Under the pieces are notes generated by a model, which saw only the letters and a program-made list of their open reading frames with translations, did no database searches and had not been told where the DNA came from. This document shows, piece by piece, positions 25,921 to 35,062 of a DNA stretch of 64,000 bases. A program made the translations under genes and the position numbers. Source of the DNA: Flavobacterium sp. SH_e (GTDB lineage Bacteria; Bacteroidota; Bacteroidia; Flavobacteriales; Flavobacteriaceae); NCBI RefSeq assembly GCF_025717045.1, contig NZ_JAOVZN010000003.1, forward strand, positions 1 through 64,000. Reading direction: 5' to 3'. Each line of letters opens with the position of its first letter. The first letter of the stretch is position 1.

Positions 25921-26298
25921 CTATAGGGAGCTGCATTTTTCTTTGTAATATTTAAGCTCGAGATCTGTCTTGCCAAGCAGCTTTTCTAAAAGCAGAATCT
26001 TATCTTCATATAGTTTTGCAATTAAATGAAAGTTATTTTGGCCATTTAAAGTGCCGTTCTTTTTGATATGCCTTTCTTCGCTAAAATATTTCTGAATCTC
26101 AAAATTGATTATATATTCTACGGACAGATCGAAAATAACTGCAAGCTGCTGAAGCTTCTCCAGGCTCAGACCTGTTTTACCTTTTTCAATCTTGCTGTAG
26201 CCTGCCTGCGTAATTCCCAGCCGATACGCCGTATATTCCTGAGTGTAATTTTTTAATTCCCTGATGCTTTTAATCTTAGCGCCTATTGACATTTCCAT
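25921..26298 (-). CDS. XRE-family helix-turn-helix regulator
   Basis: 125 aa. The HTH (about 5-62) reads IGAKIKSIRELKNYTQEYTA, then 'RLGITQAGYSKIEKGKTGLSLEKLQQLAVIFDLSVEYII', the standard XRE fold. The C-terminal part (about 63-125) is a helical, probably coiled-coil region. ATG at 26298; another Met two codons on is possible. Flavobacterial genomes hold many such stand-alone regulators. Target genes unknown. Confidence 0.9.
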   Translation of the reverse strand: MEMSIGAKIKSIRELKNYTQEYTAYRLGITQAGYSKIEKGKTGLSLEKLQQLAVIFDLSVEYIINFEIQKYFSEERHIKKNGTLNGQNNFHLIAKLYEDKILLLEKLLGKTDLELKYYKEKCSSL

Positions 26299-26468
26299 AG
26301 TACCAAATTCTTTTAATTCTTCTCGACAATATTCAAATAAAGCATTAATATAAGATACAGCTTATCAATATCCATAATGGCAAAATGCTGCATCTATATT
26401 AGCTTTGCGATCGTGTAAAATTAAATTCTAAAAAAAACAACAGCAATAACATTTGTTTACATTTTGGC

Positions 26469-27056
26469 TCATTCCTGCTCAGCACCCTGTTTGAGGCGGC
26501 TCAAATGAACAGGGCTTATGTTAAGGTAAGAGGCAATATAATGCTGAGGCACACGGATGAGTATTTTAGGAAACATAATATTCATGCTGTTATAGCGCTG
26601 TATGGGGGTCTGCGTATAAAATCCTTTAATTTTATAATTCATCAGAAAAAAATAGTCCTCTGCAATAAGCCTCCCTAACTTTTCTCCATAAAGAAGATTC
26701 TTATAAAGAAATTGCAGCATCTCAAAAGTAATTACGATAACGGTCGTATTTTCAAGCGCCTGAATGTAAAAGTCTGCAGAAGTCTGTTTTAAAAAACTCT
26801 CATAATCGGTGGCAAAAGTATTTTCCAGTGAAAAATGGAATGTTTTTTCATCATCATTTTCATCAACAAAATATATCCTCAATATCCCTTTTGCCACAAA
26901 ATATATTTCACGGCTGATTTCTCCTTTAGACAGAATTATCTCTTTTTTCTTAATGCGCTTAAGCTTAAACATAGACTTACACTGCTCCCATTCAGAGTCA
27001 TTAATGTCTATATAATGCAATATCAGTTCACGTATGGTTTTCAATTCGCTGTTCAT
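26469..27056 (-). CDS. Crp/Fnr-family transcriptional regulator
   Basis: 195 aa. A cyclic-nucleotide-binding-like domain (about 20-130: 'KKKEIILSKGEISREIYFVAKGILRIYFVDENDDEK') and a short C-terminal HTH (about 150-195: 'QHYIASYLNISPVHLSRLKQG'). The recognition helix reads VHLSR, not the ExxSR of the response regulator at 6104, so it should read a different site. Most relatives in Bacteroidota are stand-alone regulators that bind no cAMP. It converges with nothing nearby and is probably monocistronic. Confidence 0.9.
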   Translation of the reverse strand: MNSELKTIRELILHYIDINDSEWEQCKSMFKLKRIKKKEIILSKGEISREIYFVAKGILRIYFVDENDDEKTFHFSLENTFATDYESFLKQTSADFYIQALENTTVIVITFEMLQFLYKNLLYGEKLGRLIAEDYFFLMNYKIKGFYTQTPIQRYNSMNIMFPKILIRVPQHYIASYLNISPVHLSRLKQGAEQE

Positions 27057-27514
27057 AGATTTCTTTAGGTTTAACCTAACAAAATTTTGATCCTAATAAT
27101 GGAGCTGCACCACCACTTATTTTTGCTTTGTTAGGCTATATAAAAATAATATAGGCAATTTTATCTGTATAGATGAAAGAGCCAATAGCAATTCTTTGCA
27201 TCTATTTTGATTAAAGACCGCTATGAAAGCTTTTGAATTTTAAAAAAGTGGATGCCGCATAAAAATCCCCGCTTTGCCTATCTTGGCTGAAAAAATCTTT
27301 ACTGATTTTTTTCCATTGATAAAAGCCATCAAATTGTGCAGGAATGTTTGTCAAAATTAGCTGGAAATGCAATTGCAAAGAATAAGCTATTTCATATCGG
27401 GTTCGCTATGAAAAATTGAGGTTTGCTTTTCGAAGTGAATTTTTGCCATGCTCTCTGTAACCTGATTGCACTCTAAGGCGTCTAATTGGATAAAACCTAT
27501 TTATTATAGCGGAA
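27057..27514. other. 458-bp intergenic region
   Basis: No gene seen on either strand; frames are short and interrupted. It separates the Crp/Fnr gene from the divergent serine hydrolase gene and must hold both promoters. No repeat or hairpin stood out. Confidence 0.5.
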
Positions 27515-28609
27515 ATGAAGCACATTTGCATACTGCTCTCGGCAGCAGTTTTTATTATCGGGGCAACTGATCGCCTTTATGCCCAAAACCTTGAAGCCAA
27601 AGCAGACAGTCTGATACTAAAAGATTTCAGTGCCAAAAATGGTCCCGGAGCCGTATTTATGATTGCGCACCGAGGCAAGGCAGTCTACCGGAAGGCTTTT
27701 GGCAAGGCCAATATAGAGCTTGATGCTGATATGACGCCTGAGAATGTATTCCAGCTGGGATCCATCACCAAACAGTTTACGGCCGTAGCCATATTAATGC
27801 TTGAGGAGCAGGGGAAGCTGAATGTAAAGGATCCCGTTTCCAAATACATACCCGATTATCCTGGCGGGAGTGAAATAACCCTGCATCATCTGCTTACGCA
27901 TACTTCGGGCATTAAAGATTTTACAAAAATGAAGCAGCTGTCCGATATTGCGCAGAAAGAGATGACACCTGCAATGATGGCTTCTTTTTTTAAGAATGAA
28001 CCAGCTGATTTTGCGCCCGGAGAAAAGTATGAGTATAACAATTCGGGCTATGTTCTTCTCGGCTACATTATTGAACTGGTTTCGGGAGAAGCATATGGGG
28101 ACTTTATCAAAAAGCATATCTTTGATAAAGCGGGAATGAACCAATCCTGCTACGCCAGCGATCGGAAGATAATCCTAAAAAGGGCTTATGGCTACCATAA
28201 GAAAGAATACGGCTATGTGAATAAGACGCCAATTAGCTTTAGTGTGCCTTTCTCTTCGGGTTCGCTGATGTCTACCGCAGGGGATATGCTCAAATGGCAG
28301 AATGCCTTAAATCAGAACCTGCTGCTTGGAGCGAAGCAGACCAGCAAGGCTTTTAGCAGGCATAGATTAAACAATGGCGATGAATTCGCATATGGCTACG
28401 GCTGGCACATAAAAGATGTAAACGCAATAGCATCCAGGGAACACGGGGGCAGTATTTTCGGCTTCAAAACAATGGCGGTCTATATTCCCGAGCACGATAT
28501 CTATGTTATAGGATTAAGCAATTGCGACTGTAATTCTCCTACACAGACTGTCAGGGATATTGCTGCGCTGGCTCTTAATATGCAAGACAGGACCCAAGTC
28601 GGAAGGTAA
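27515..28609 (+). CDS. Exported serine hydrolase, beta-lactamase class C family
   Basis: 364 aa with signal peptide MKHICILLSAAVFIIGATDRLYAQ. Catalytic motifs of the penicillin-binding/class C fold: S83-I-T-K86, Y174-N-N176 and, in place of KTG, a H-G-G ('SREHGGSIFG'). 'HHLLTHTSGI' and 'GYGWHI' are typical of this large family of D-aminopeptidase/esterase-like proteins. The substrate cannot be told from sequence; antibiotic resistance should not be assumed. A DUF6624 gene follows 53 bp later on the same strand. Confidence 0.9.
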   Translation: MKHICILLSAAVFIIGATDRLYAQNLEAKADSLILKDFSAKNGPGAVFMIAHRGKAVYRKAFGKANIELDADMTPENVFQLGSITKQFTAVAILMLEEQGKLNVKDPVSKYIPDYPGGSEITLHHLLTHTSGIKDFTKMKQLSDIAQKEMTPAMMASFFKNEPADFAPGEKYEYNNSGYVLLGYIIELVSGEAYGDFIKKHIFDKAGMNQSCYASDRKIILKRAYGYHKKEYGYVNKTPISFSVPFSSGSLMSTAGDMLKWQNALNQNLLLGAKQTSKAFSRHRLNNGDEFAYGYGWHIKDVNAIASREHGGSIFGFKTMAVYIPEHDIYVIGLSNCDCNSPTQTVRDIAALALNMQDRTQVGR

Positions 28610-28662
28610 GGGAATTTCCGTTGCATTATAATGCATTGTAGAAACTAACATTTGACATTTTA

Positions 28663-29226
28663 ATGGAGAACACCAAAATTATTGCCCGAGAATTAATAGA
28701 AATGGCACGCCATGACCTGGAGGTGCGCGAAGCGCTGCTAAAAGAAGGAAAGCTGTCACCAGGCTATAATCCCGATATGGAGCGTGTGCATAAAAAAAAT
28801 GCGCAGCGGCTTGAGGAAATTATTGATTCTATCGGATACCCTACAAAATCAAGTGTCGGTGAAGAAGCCAGCCAGGCGGCTTGGCTCATTGTCCAGCACG
28901 CAATCAGCCTGCCGCTTTTTATGAAAAGATGCTATGCGCTCATATCCGAAGCGGCCAATGAAGTGAGTCCGCAAAACCTTGCCTACCTGCATGACAGGAT
29001 ATGCTATTTTGAAGGAAGGCCGCAGAAGTTTGGCACCCAGTTTGACCGCCGAGGCATGTATCCCGTAGAAGATAAGGCAGAAATGATCCGCCTGCGAAGA
29101 GAGCTCCAGCTGGCTCCGCATGACGAAGAATCTATAGCAGAATTTGTGGCTTCAGTTCACAAAATGGACCTGCACCCGCATGACCTGGAGTTTAACCGCT
29201 GGCGAAAACAGGTTGGCTGGATATGA
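28663..29226 (+). CDS. DUF6624-domain protein
   Basis: 187 aa, soluble. The conserved block 'IGYPTKSSVGEEASQAAWLIVQHA' at about 57-85 and 'YLHDRICYFEGRPQKFGTQF' at 105-125 are hallmarks of DUF6624. The C-terminus 'HPHDLEFNRWRKQVGWI' is charged. The function of the family is unknown. Its distance to the serine hydrolase suggests a shared transcript, though the two products work in different compartments. Confidence 0.8.
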   Translation: MENTKIIARELIEMARHDLEVREALLKEGKLSPGYNPDMERVHKKNAQRLEEIIDSIGYPTKSSVGEEASQAAWLIVQHAISLPLFMKRCYALISEAANEVSPQNLAYLHDRICYFEGRPQKFGTQFDRRGMYPVEDKAEMIRLRRELQLAPHDEESIAEFVASVHKMDLHPHDLEFNRWRKQVGWI

Positions 29227-29304
29227 AAAACATTACGCAATTATTTTCTGTTCCTGAACTAGGCAAATCGATGATGCGCTAAGGAAGATTACCAGCCATT
29301 ACTA

Positions 29305-30234
29305 TTAAGGGCTTACCTGCCTGGCTATTTCCTTTAGGCTGGACCTCCTAAAATCCGAAGGCGGGACACCGGTATATTTTTTAAAATATTTTACAAAATA
29401 GGAATCATCATCGAAGCCTAGACAATGGCCAATCTTACTGATACTGTAGCTAGTCTCAAGGAGCATTCTTTTTGCTTCTGCTAGGATCCTTTCGCAGATA
29501 ATCTCAGAAGGGCTTTTATCTAATAATTGGCTGGTAAGGCCCGATAATGTCCTTGATGACATCTGCATAAGCGCCGCATACTCGGAGACTTTAAGTTCAT
29601 TTTTATAATTTTCCTCCACTAGATCAACAAATTTTCTCAATTGCAGCTGCTTTCTATTCTCAGGCGAAATCTGTCGCCCATCAGATGTGCCTGCTTTTTC
29701 CCATCTGTGATGAACCTGAATGATAAATGCTTTGAGATAGGACCTTAAAAGCTCCTCATGGCTGTTTTCATTTTTATCTGCCAATTCATTTTTGATCAGC
29801 TTTAAATATTCATCCAAAATAAAGGCGTCATCTTGGGTAAGCGAACAGGATGTGTGTTTTTGGCTATCCAGCAGGCCGTGTTTTGAAAAAAAGGAAATAT
29901 CCTTATTGTCCTGAATCAGAAACTCTTCATTAAACTGAATTAAAACTCCGCTGTAATTGGCATTTCTGTCAAAATAATGATTATCATTTTTAGATAGAAA
30001 AAAAAGAGTGTTCCGGTCAATATCCCAGGCTTTAAAATTAACAAAATAGCTGCCGTTCCCCTTTTTAAACCAAATGATCTGATAGTGGTTCTCGGCATGG
30101 GCTTTCCTCCTTTTTTTATCATATTTTTTTAAGTAAGCATCAATCTCGCACACAGAAAATCTTGGCGCATTCTGCTGATATTGATTCAGATGATACTCAC
30201 TGGCATTATTGAGGCTGTTGCTATTTTTCTGCAT
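29305..30234 (-). CDS. AraC-family transcriptional regulator
   Basis: 309 aa. An N-terminal cupin-like sensor part (about 20-130) with 'RRKAHAENHYQIIWFKKGNGSYFVNFK', and a C-terminal double HTH (about 205-300): 'KVSEYAALMQMSSRTLSGLTSQLLDKSPSEIICERILAEAKRML' and 'SISKIGHCLGFDDDSYFVKYFKKYTGVPPSDFRR'. Typical AraC length. It lies 77 bp after, and on the same strand as, the three-gene oxidoreductase operon, so it could regulate or be read with it. Confidence 0.92.
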   Translation of the reverse strand: MQKNSNSLNNASEYHLNQYQQNAPRFSVCEIDAYLKKYDKKRRKAHAENHYQIIWFKKGNGSYFVNFKAWDIDRNTLFFLSKNDNHYFDRNANYSGVLIQFNEEFLIQDNKDISFFSKHGLLDSQKHTSCSLTQDDAFILDEYLKLIKNELADKNENSHEELLRSYLKAFIIQVHHRWEKAGTSDGRQISPENRKQLQLRKFVDLVEENYKNELKVSEYAALMQMSSRTLSGLTSQLLDKSPSEIICERILAEAKRMLLETSYSISKIGHCLGFDDDSYFVKYFKKYTGVPPSDFRRSSLKEIARQVSP

Positions 30235-30311
30235 TGGCGGCGATTAAAAAATTTATTATTGGCTGAGAGCAAAACCTGCATCAATCAATGAGATTTTACT
30301 CCCGGCCTGTA

Positions 30312-31319
30312 CTATTTCCCACTCTTTAATTCTATTACAACCTTGCCTTTCGCGCGGCCGCTTTCTACATACTGCAGGGCCTCATTAGTCTGCTCAAAAG
30401 CAAACACTCTATCTACTGTGGGTCTGATAATCCCAGCTTCAATAAGAGCCGCAATTTCCTGCAGCTGGTTTCCTTCAGCCCTCATAAATAGAAAGCTAAA
30501 ATCAACGTGCTTTTTTTGGGCTTTTCTCCTTATGCCAAAACTAAGCAGCGACATAATGATTTTGAAATACCAGGGCAGTCCCATTTCTCTGGCAAATTCA
30601 GGCGTTGGCGGTCCTGAAATAGAGATAGCCTTTCCTTGGGGCTTCAAAACGTTTAATGATTTTTCAAGTGTTTTTTGATCCTGGCTGTTTAACACAGCAT
30701 CATAATCTTTAAGTATGTGCTCAAAATCATTGGTTTTGTAATCGATCAGCACATCTGCTCCAAGATTTTTAAGCAGTTCAAAACTTTTTGCACTTGCTGT
30801 AGTGGCAACCACTGCACCTAAATGCTTTGCCAGCTGTATCGCTATGGTTCCAACACCTCCTGAGCCTGCCTGAATAAATACTTTCTGCCCCTTTTTCAAA
30901 TCGGCACGCTCCACCAATGCCTGCCATGCCGTTAGTGCCACCAATGGAATAGAAGCCGCCTGGTTCATAGAAATATTTTTGGGCTTAAATGCCACATCTT
31001 TTTCATTGACGGCAATATACTCGGCAAAGGTTCCTATATGGTAATCCGCAGGGCGGGAATAAACCTGGTCGCCAACTTTAAATTTTCTGACATTTTTGCC
31101 TGCTTTGATAACAATACCCGCCACATCATGCCCCAGAATCAAAGGCAGCCTATAGGGAAGCATCAATTTAAATTCTCCTGTTTTTATTTTTGAATCCAGT
31201 AAATTTAAGCCTGCGGCATAAACTTCAATCAAAACATCGTTGCTGCCCACATCAGGAGCTGCAACATCTGCAAACTCGAGCGCTCCTTTACCATATTTAT
31301 TTATTACAAATGCTTTCAT
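30312..31319 (-). CDS. NADP-dependent MDR-family oxidoreductase (quinone reductase-like)
   Basis: 335 aa medium-chain dehydrogenase without the structural Zn loop. N-terminal GroES-like part 'FADVAAPDVGSNDVLIEVYAAGLNLLDSKIK', 'GHDVAGIVIKAG', then the Rossmann part with 'VFIQAGSGGVGTIAIQLAKHLGA'. Expected to reduce quinones or enones with NADPH. It is the last gene of the operon and starts 1 bp after the preceding SDR stop. Likely controlled by the TetR repressor upstream. Confidence 0.9.
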   Translation of the reverse strand: MKAFVINKYGKGALEFADVAAPDVGSNDVLIEVYAAGLNLLDSKIKTGEFKLMLPYRLPLILGHDVAGIVIKAGKNVRKFKVGDQVYSRPADYHIGTFAEYIAVNEKDVAFKPKNISMNQAASIPLVALTAWQALVERADLKKGQKVFIQAGSGGVGTIAIQLAKHLGAVVATTASAKSFELLKNLGADVLIDYKTNDFEHILKDYDAVLNSQDQKTLEKSLNVLKPQGKAISISGPPTPEFAREMGLPWYFKIIMSLLSFGIRRKAQKKHVDFSFLFMRAEGNQLQEIAALIEAGIIRPTVDRVFAFEQTNEALQYVESGRAKGKVVIELKSGK

Positions 31320-31320
31320 A

Positions 31321-32088
31321 TTAATTTTTTAAAAGTTGATGGGTTTTCTTCGGATTAATCAATCTATAGGCTGTTTTTGGAAAAAACCTGTTAATTAGGC
31401 TAAACAGTTTCGCATCCCCTACACGGATTGTGTAATTTTCCTTTTGAAGCCCGTCGATAAGCCCTTTTACCATTTCTTCGGCAGATATTTTTTTATCTTT
31501 CCGGTCTGCAGTCATTTCTGTAGCAACAAGCGGCGGGATCAGTTCAAATACTTTTACATTGCTTCCAATAATCTTCAAATGCTCTCGAAGCGAGACCGTA
31601 TAAAAAGCCAGTGCCGTTTTAGACGAAGAATAGGTGGCTTCTATTAATGACGGAGCCTGGCTCAATATTGATGTCGTATTTATTATCGCCGCTTCTTTTC
31701 TTGATTGCAGCATGTCCATAAACAGGTTATTGAGCCTTATCACCCCCAGATAATTCACTTCCATTTCGTAGGCCGCGCCTTCGGCATGCCTGTCATCTGC
31801 AATGCCTAAATTTGACGGTGGCACCAGTACCGCGGCATTATTATACAAAATATCAATGCCGCCCAATTCTCTTACTCTGCTGAAAAGAAATTTTGCATCT
31901 TCTTTATCTGCCGCATCGCTTTGAATTGCTGTGATCGCAGGATATGCCTTTTTAGCGGCATCTAATTTGGCCTGATTTCTTCCCGTAATGATCACTTTAG
32001 CTCCGATTGCCAAAAACTGCTTAGCCGCTTCAAACCCAATGCCGGAAGCCCCTCCTGTGATCAATATTGTTCTGCCCTTTATGTCCAT
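31321..32088 (-). CDS. Short-chain dehydrogenase/reductase (SDR), DltE-like
   Basis: 255 aa. TGGASGIG nucleotide motif at 10-17, 'NNAA' (NNAG variant), catalytic Ser in 'INTTSILSQAP' and Y-S-S-S-K ('ATYSSSKTAL'), the classical SDR tetrad. Related proteins in this family oxidise or reduce small alcohols and aldehydes. It lies 6 bp after the first SDR gene and 1 bp before the MDR gene. Substrate unknown. Confidence 0.9.
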   Translation of the reverse strand: MDIKGRTILITGGASGIGFEAAKQFLAIGAKVIITGRNQAKLDAAKKAYPAITAIQSDAADKEDAKFLFSRVRELGGIDILYNNAAVLVPPSNLGIADDRHAEGAAYEMEVNYLGVIRLNNLFMDMLQSRKEAAIINTTSILSQAPSLIEATYSSSKTALAFYTVSLREHLKIIGSNVKVFELIPPLVATEMTADRKDKKISAEEMVKGLIDGLQKENYTIRVGDAKLFSLINRFFPKTAYRLINPKKTHQLLKN

Positions 32089-32094
32089 AATGAT

Positions 32095-32787
32095 TTATTT
32101 AAAGAATTGTTTAGAATCACCAACCGGAACATCAAACTGATTTTTACCAAGAGCCAAAAACAATTCATCTGCAACTTCATCCGGCGAAATGCCGTTTACC
32201 CCTCCTATCTCGGCTGAAAATTCAGTATTTACCAGTGGCGGATAGACTTCATAGATTTGAATATTTTTCTCTTCTTCATAAGTAGATCGAAGTGCAGCAG
32301 TATAGCTATGCAGTGCTGCTTTGGTTGCTCCATAAGTTGGAAGCAATTTATGGCTTCCAAACACTGCAATGGAGGAAATATTAACTACAGCAGATTCTGC
32401 TTTCTGCAATAAGTGGGGCAGTAAAAGCTCCGTAAAATGAATTACGCTCAAATAGTTGGTATTCATTTCTATAGCGGCTTTTTGGTGGGCATTTAAAGTT
32501 TCATTCAAAAGATAACTAAACGCTGCCCCGGCATTGTTAATGATTAAATTTACTTCCGGGTAATCTTCTTTTAATTGTTTTGCAATTCGAATCCTATCGG
32601 CTTCTTCAGATAAATCGCCTTGTATCGCTGCTGCATTATCCAATTGTTTTAAAGCGCTCTGCAGACGTTCTTCACTGCGCCCATTAATTATTATCCTATT
32701 GCCTGACCCGCTTAATTTTTTGGCAATTGCCAATCCTATTCCAGCACTTCCGCCGCTTATGAATATTGTATTCCCTGCTGTTTTCAT
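32095..32787 (-). CDS. Short-chain dehydrogenase/reductase (SDR), first gene of operon
   Basis: 230 aa. SGGSAGIG at 11-18, NNAGAAF, catalytic Ser in 'VNISSIAVFG', and Y-G-A-T-K in 'PTYGATKAAL'. It is closely similar in plan to the next SDR and probably arose by duplication. It is the promoter-proximal gene of the SDR-SDR-MDR run. The 22-bp TetR-type operator lies 82 bp before its start. Confidence 0.9.
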   Translation of the reverse strand: MKTAGNTIFISGGSAGIGLAIAKKLSGSGNRIIINGRSEERLQSALKQLDNAAAIQGDLSEEADRIRIAKQLKEDYPEVNLIINNAGAAFSYLLNETLNAHQKAAIEMNTNYLSVIHFTELLLPHLLQKAESAVVNISSIAVFGSHKLLPTYGATKAALHSYTAALRSTYEEEKNIQIYEVYPPLVNTEFSAEIGGVNGISPDEVADELFLALGKNQFDVPVGDSKQFFK

Positions 32788-32868
32788 TAGTATTTCTATT
32801 TAAATTATTTTTATTCTTTATCTATCAAGCTGACAAATTCCTTTTTTTTAGACTTTTTAGTATATTTT

Positions 32869-32892
32869 AAAATATACTTTTTAGTATATTTT
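32869..32892. promoter_or_regulatory. TetR-type operator before SDR operon
   Basis: Inverted repeat AAATATACT-TTTT-AGTATATTT (core 32870-32891), with one extra A/T pair each side. A third half site AGTATATTTT overlaps on the left (32859-32868), forming a perfect 20-bp palindrome with the central arm. The exact reverse complement of the core stands before tetR at 33517. Confidence 0.75.
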
Positions 32893-32906
32893 GAATCAAA
32901 AAAAAA

Positions 32907-33497
32907 TTATATTGCATATTGCTCCAATTCAGACTTTAGGCTTTTGACAAGTCCCTGCATTGGTTTTGCTGTCCCCATAACCCTGCACATTACGATGCCG
33001 CCTTCAACCGATGCGACTAATTTAAACGCAAAGACAGCGGGATCAAGTTTAGCGGAAAACTCCCCTAAATCAATTCCCTGCTGAAGCAAACCTGCCAATT
33101 CCTGCTGACCGGTTCTAAATACTTTAGCAACTTTCTCTTTTATAAGCGGATAATTATCATCTGCTTCTACGGCAGTATTAAGTATCGGGCAGCCACCCGA
33201 AATATAGGTTTCAATTGGGTCCTTATAAAAATCCAGAAATGCAGACACTTTGCCTTTAACTGTTTTTGCCTGATAAACTGCCGCTCTGATTCTGTCTGAA
33301 ATCATTTTCAGCGACAAATCAATAACCTGCTCTGACAGATCTTCTTTATTTTCAAAATGGCCGTAAAGGCAGCCCTTTGTAAGTTTGGTGGCTTCCAGGA
33401 TATCATCAATATTGACTCCCGAGATGCCTTTTTCATTATAAAGGGGCACCGCAGTTTCGAGTATAAATTGTTTTGTTCTTTCAGCCTTACTAAGCAT
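32907..33497 (-). CDS. TetR-family repressor (YxaF/LmrA-like)
   Basis: 196 aa. N-terminal HTH: 'TKQFILETAVPLYNEKGISGVNIDDILEATKLTKGCLYGHFENKEDL'. The ligand domain has 'GGCPILNTAVEADD', a feature of the YxaF/LmrA type. It lies 119 bp upstream of the SDR-SDR-MDR operon on the same strand and has an identical operator in front of its own gene. Self-repression and repression of the operon, relieved by a reactive or toxic small molecule, is the direct reading. The Cys in GGCP may be a sensor, which is inference. Confidence 0.92.
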   Translation of the reverse strand: MLSKAERTKQFILETAVPLYNEKGISGVNIDDILEATKLTKGCLYGHFENKEDLSEQVIDLSLKMISDRIRAAVYQAKTVKGKVSAFLDFYKDPIETYISGGCPILNTAVEADDNYPLIKEKVAKVFRTGQQELAGLLQQGIDLGEFSAKLDPAVFAFKLVASVEGGIVMCRVMGTAKPMQGLVKSLKSELEQYAI

Positions 33498-33516
33498 TAC
33501 TAATCAATTAGGGCAC

Positions 33517-33538
33517 AAATATACTAAAAAGTATATTT
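33517..33538. promoter_or_regulatory. TetR-type operator before tetR
   Basis: AAATATACT-AAAA-AGTATATTT, 20 bp before the tetR start, the exact reverse complement of the operator core at 32870-32891. Confidence 0.75.
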
Positions 33539-33823
33539 AGAAATAAAAAATAGCAGTATTTTTTCATCCATTTGATTTTCAAAAATCCGATACAGCCAAT
33601 GGCTGACTGATAAAAATAAAAAAAGATCAAAGCATGCATTAATCGATTATTGGAAAACAGATGCATTCTTTACATGCTGAAGAAAAATTAATTTCAATTG
33701 CTTTTCAATTGCAGATAATGAAATCCCATTTAAAAATGGCTTTCTGAGTGCAATTTTTCAATTCGTAGACACTTCCGATCTTATCGCCTATTGGCATTTT
33801 TATGATATTTTAATGCCCTATTT

Positions 33824-33859
33824 AAAAAAAGCGGCGGAATTTAAAAAAAAACTGCCGCT
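33824..33859 (-). terminator. Terminator of the Por-tail protein gene
   Basis: Read on the minus strand, AGCGGC / GCCGCT forms a 6-bp GC-rich stem with an A/T-rich loop, followed by seven T. It lies 26 bp past the stop at 33885. Confidence 0.55.
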
Positions 33860-33884
33860 GGAAAGATATAATTATGATGTGAAA

Positions 33885-34706
33885 TTAAAATATTATTTTT
33901 TTTGATGTCCTGCTCCCATCTTCAAAAAATACCCTAATCAGCAATACCTGAGGGCCGGATCGGATGCCATCAATCTCTAAATCAAATGTTTTTATCTGCG
34001 GAATATTGTAAATGAGCCTCCCTGCCGCATCATAAATTGAAACCTGCTCCACGGCGTTCCCGTAAGATTTTAATGTGATCACTTTATTTTTTGAAACAAC
34101 TATTAGATTTTCGGGATTATCCTCAAATTGGGCATTTCCTAAATTTACCTTGGCAGCATAGCGAATAATAAAACGATCTGCAAAAGTTCCTTTTTCTGTT
34201 GAAAATGTATAAACACTTTTTTTCAAATTATGTATAGCACCGGTCATTTTATCCTCCAGATAAATATCCTGATCAGCTAAATCGCCATCTGCATGATCAA
34301 TTGAAATGCTTAAATCTCCGACAATTTCAGACCTGTAGCCAAGAGGAACCGTATCGCTAAGAAGAAACGGCAGGCCGCGTCCTTGAATCACCAGCTTCTT
34401 TCCTTCGTTAATGCTGTAAAAATCCGCATATTTATTTGCATCCATGGAAACGGCATCGTAATTGTAATCATAACCATTGGTTGCCCCCTGCATGTAGCCA
34501 ATCAAAAGCTGCTTAAAAAGCCCTTCATTATTAGTCAGATTAAGCCATACTCGGTGCCTTTCAACTGCGGGAATACTCTTGCAATATAATATAGAGTGGC
34601 TGCTGTTTTGAAATACAGGGCCGCCCAAAACAGAATGGGCATTTAGAAAGCCTGATAGCACAAAAGAAATTAAAAGCATAAAATTTAATGAGTATTTTTT
34701 TTTCAT
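33885..34706 (-). CDS. Secreted protein with type IX secretion sorting domain
   Basis: 273 aa. Signal peptide MKKKYSLNFMLLISFVLSGFLNAHS. A central domain of beta type carries 'RVWLNLTNNEG' and 'YDAVSMDANKYADFYS', which resembles cell-surface domains repeated in Flavobacterium proteins. The C-terminal ~75 residues have the Por sorting pattern: 'ENLIVVSKNKVITLKSYGNAVEQVSIYDAAGRLIYN' ending 'RTSKKIIF'. It is therefore exported and anchored or released by type IX secretion. It is short for the class and may be a remnant of a longer adhesin. Confidence 0.82.
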   Translation of the reverse strand: MKKKYSLNFMLLISFVLSGFLNAHSVLGGPVFQNSSHSILYCKSIPAVERHRVWLNLTNNEGLFKQLLIGYMQGATNGYDYNYDAVSMDANKYADFYSINEGKKLVIQGRGLPFLLSDTVPLGYRSEIVGDLSISIDHADGDLADQDIYLEDKMTGAIHNLKKSVYTFSTEKGTFADRFIIRYAAKVNLGNAQFEDNPENLIVVSKNKVITLKSYGNAVEQVSIYDAAGRLIYNIPQIKTFDLEIDGIRSGPQVLLIRVFFEDGSRTSKKIIF

Positions 34707-34942
34707 ATCGTATAATTTAAATAAGTACTAAGTGGGTAAATAAATTTGCTGGATGTTACTCTAAAATAATCTTAAGCTATTGATTGCATTTTCGCTGAAA
34801 TTAGGAGAGTAAATTATACTTTGACAAAAAAACAGGAGGTGAATTTGAGCTTACAGTCATAAAAAAAGATATTTTATTTATAGGATTTATCTCCATGATT
34901 AAAGTAAATTTATAATTGCACACTAAAAATTTATTTATATTT

Positions 34943-35062
34943 ATGCCTTTAAAAGTTATAAACATCCCACTTGCCAAGAGAGGGCAAGAGGTAAAAACAT
35001 GCTTTCTCAGAGACCCAGACGGCATCCGTAAATTATCTATAGTTTCAATCACTGGCCTGTAA
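34943..35062 (+). pseudogene. Short ORF resembling the end of a VOC/glyoxalase-fold protein
   Basis: 39 aa. MPLKVINIPLAKRGQEVKTC, then 'FLRDPDGIRKLSIVSITGL'. The 'V....FLRDPDG' pattern matches the last strand of vicinal oxygen chelate (glyoxalase/bleomycin-resistance) proteins. Everything upstream of that fold is missing, so if real it is a remnant. The match is only a few residues long. Confidence 0.25.

Larger units (their letters stand above)
33498..33884. other. 387-bp gap upstream of tetR
   Basis: It holds the tetR operator at its left end and a terminator for the Por-tail gene at its right end. A plus-strand open frame without a start codon (about 33676-33905) reads as fairly protein-like but runs through that terminator; I do not call it a gene. 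Confidence 0.45.

Noticed and set aside
26469..27056. Stand-alone Crp/Fnr protein as the reader of the TGAy-N4-rTCA sites
   Set aside because: Its recognition helix reads VHLSR instead of ExxSR and no such site lies near its own gene; the response regulator inside the island is the better candidate.
27515..28609. Serine hydrolase as a true beta-lactamase
   Set aside because: SxxK and YxN are shared by many esterases and peptidases of the family; nothing specific to beta-lactam cleavage can be seen.
33676..33905. Plus-strand open frame without start ('ADNEIPFKNGFLSAIFQFVD' type sequence)
   Set aside because: It has no start codon, overlaps the end of the convergent Por-tail gene and runs through that gene's terminator. 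It may be a decayed gene but the support is too weak.
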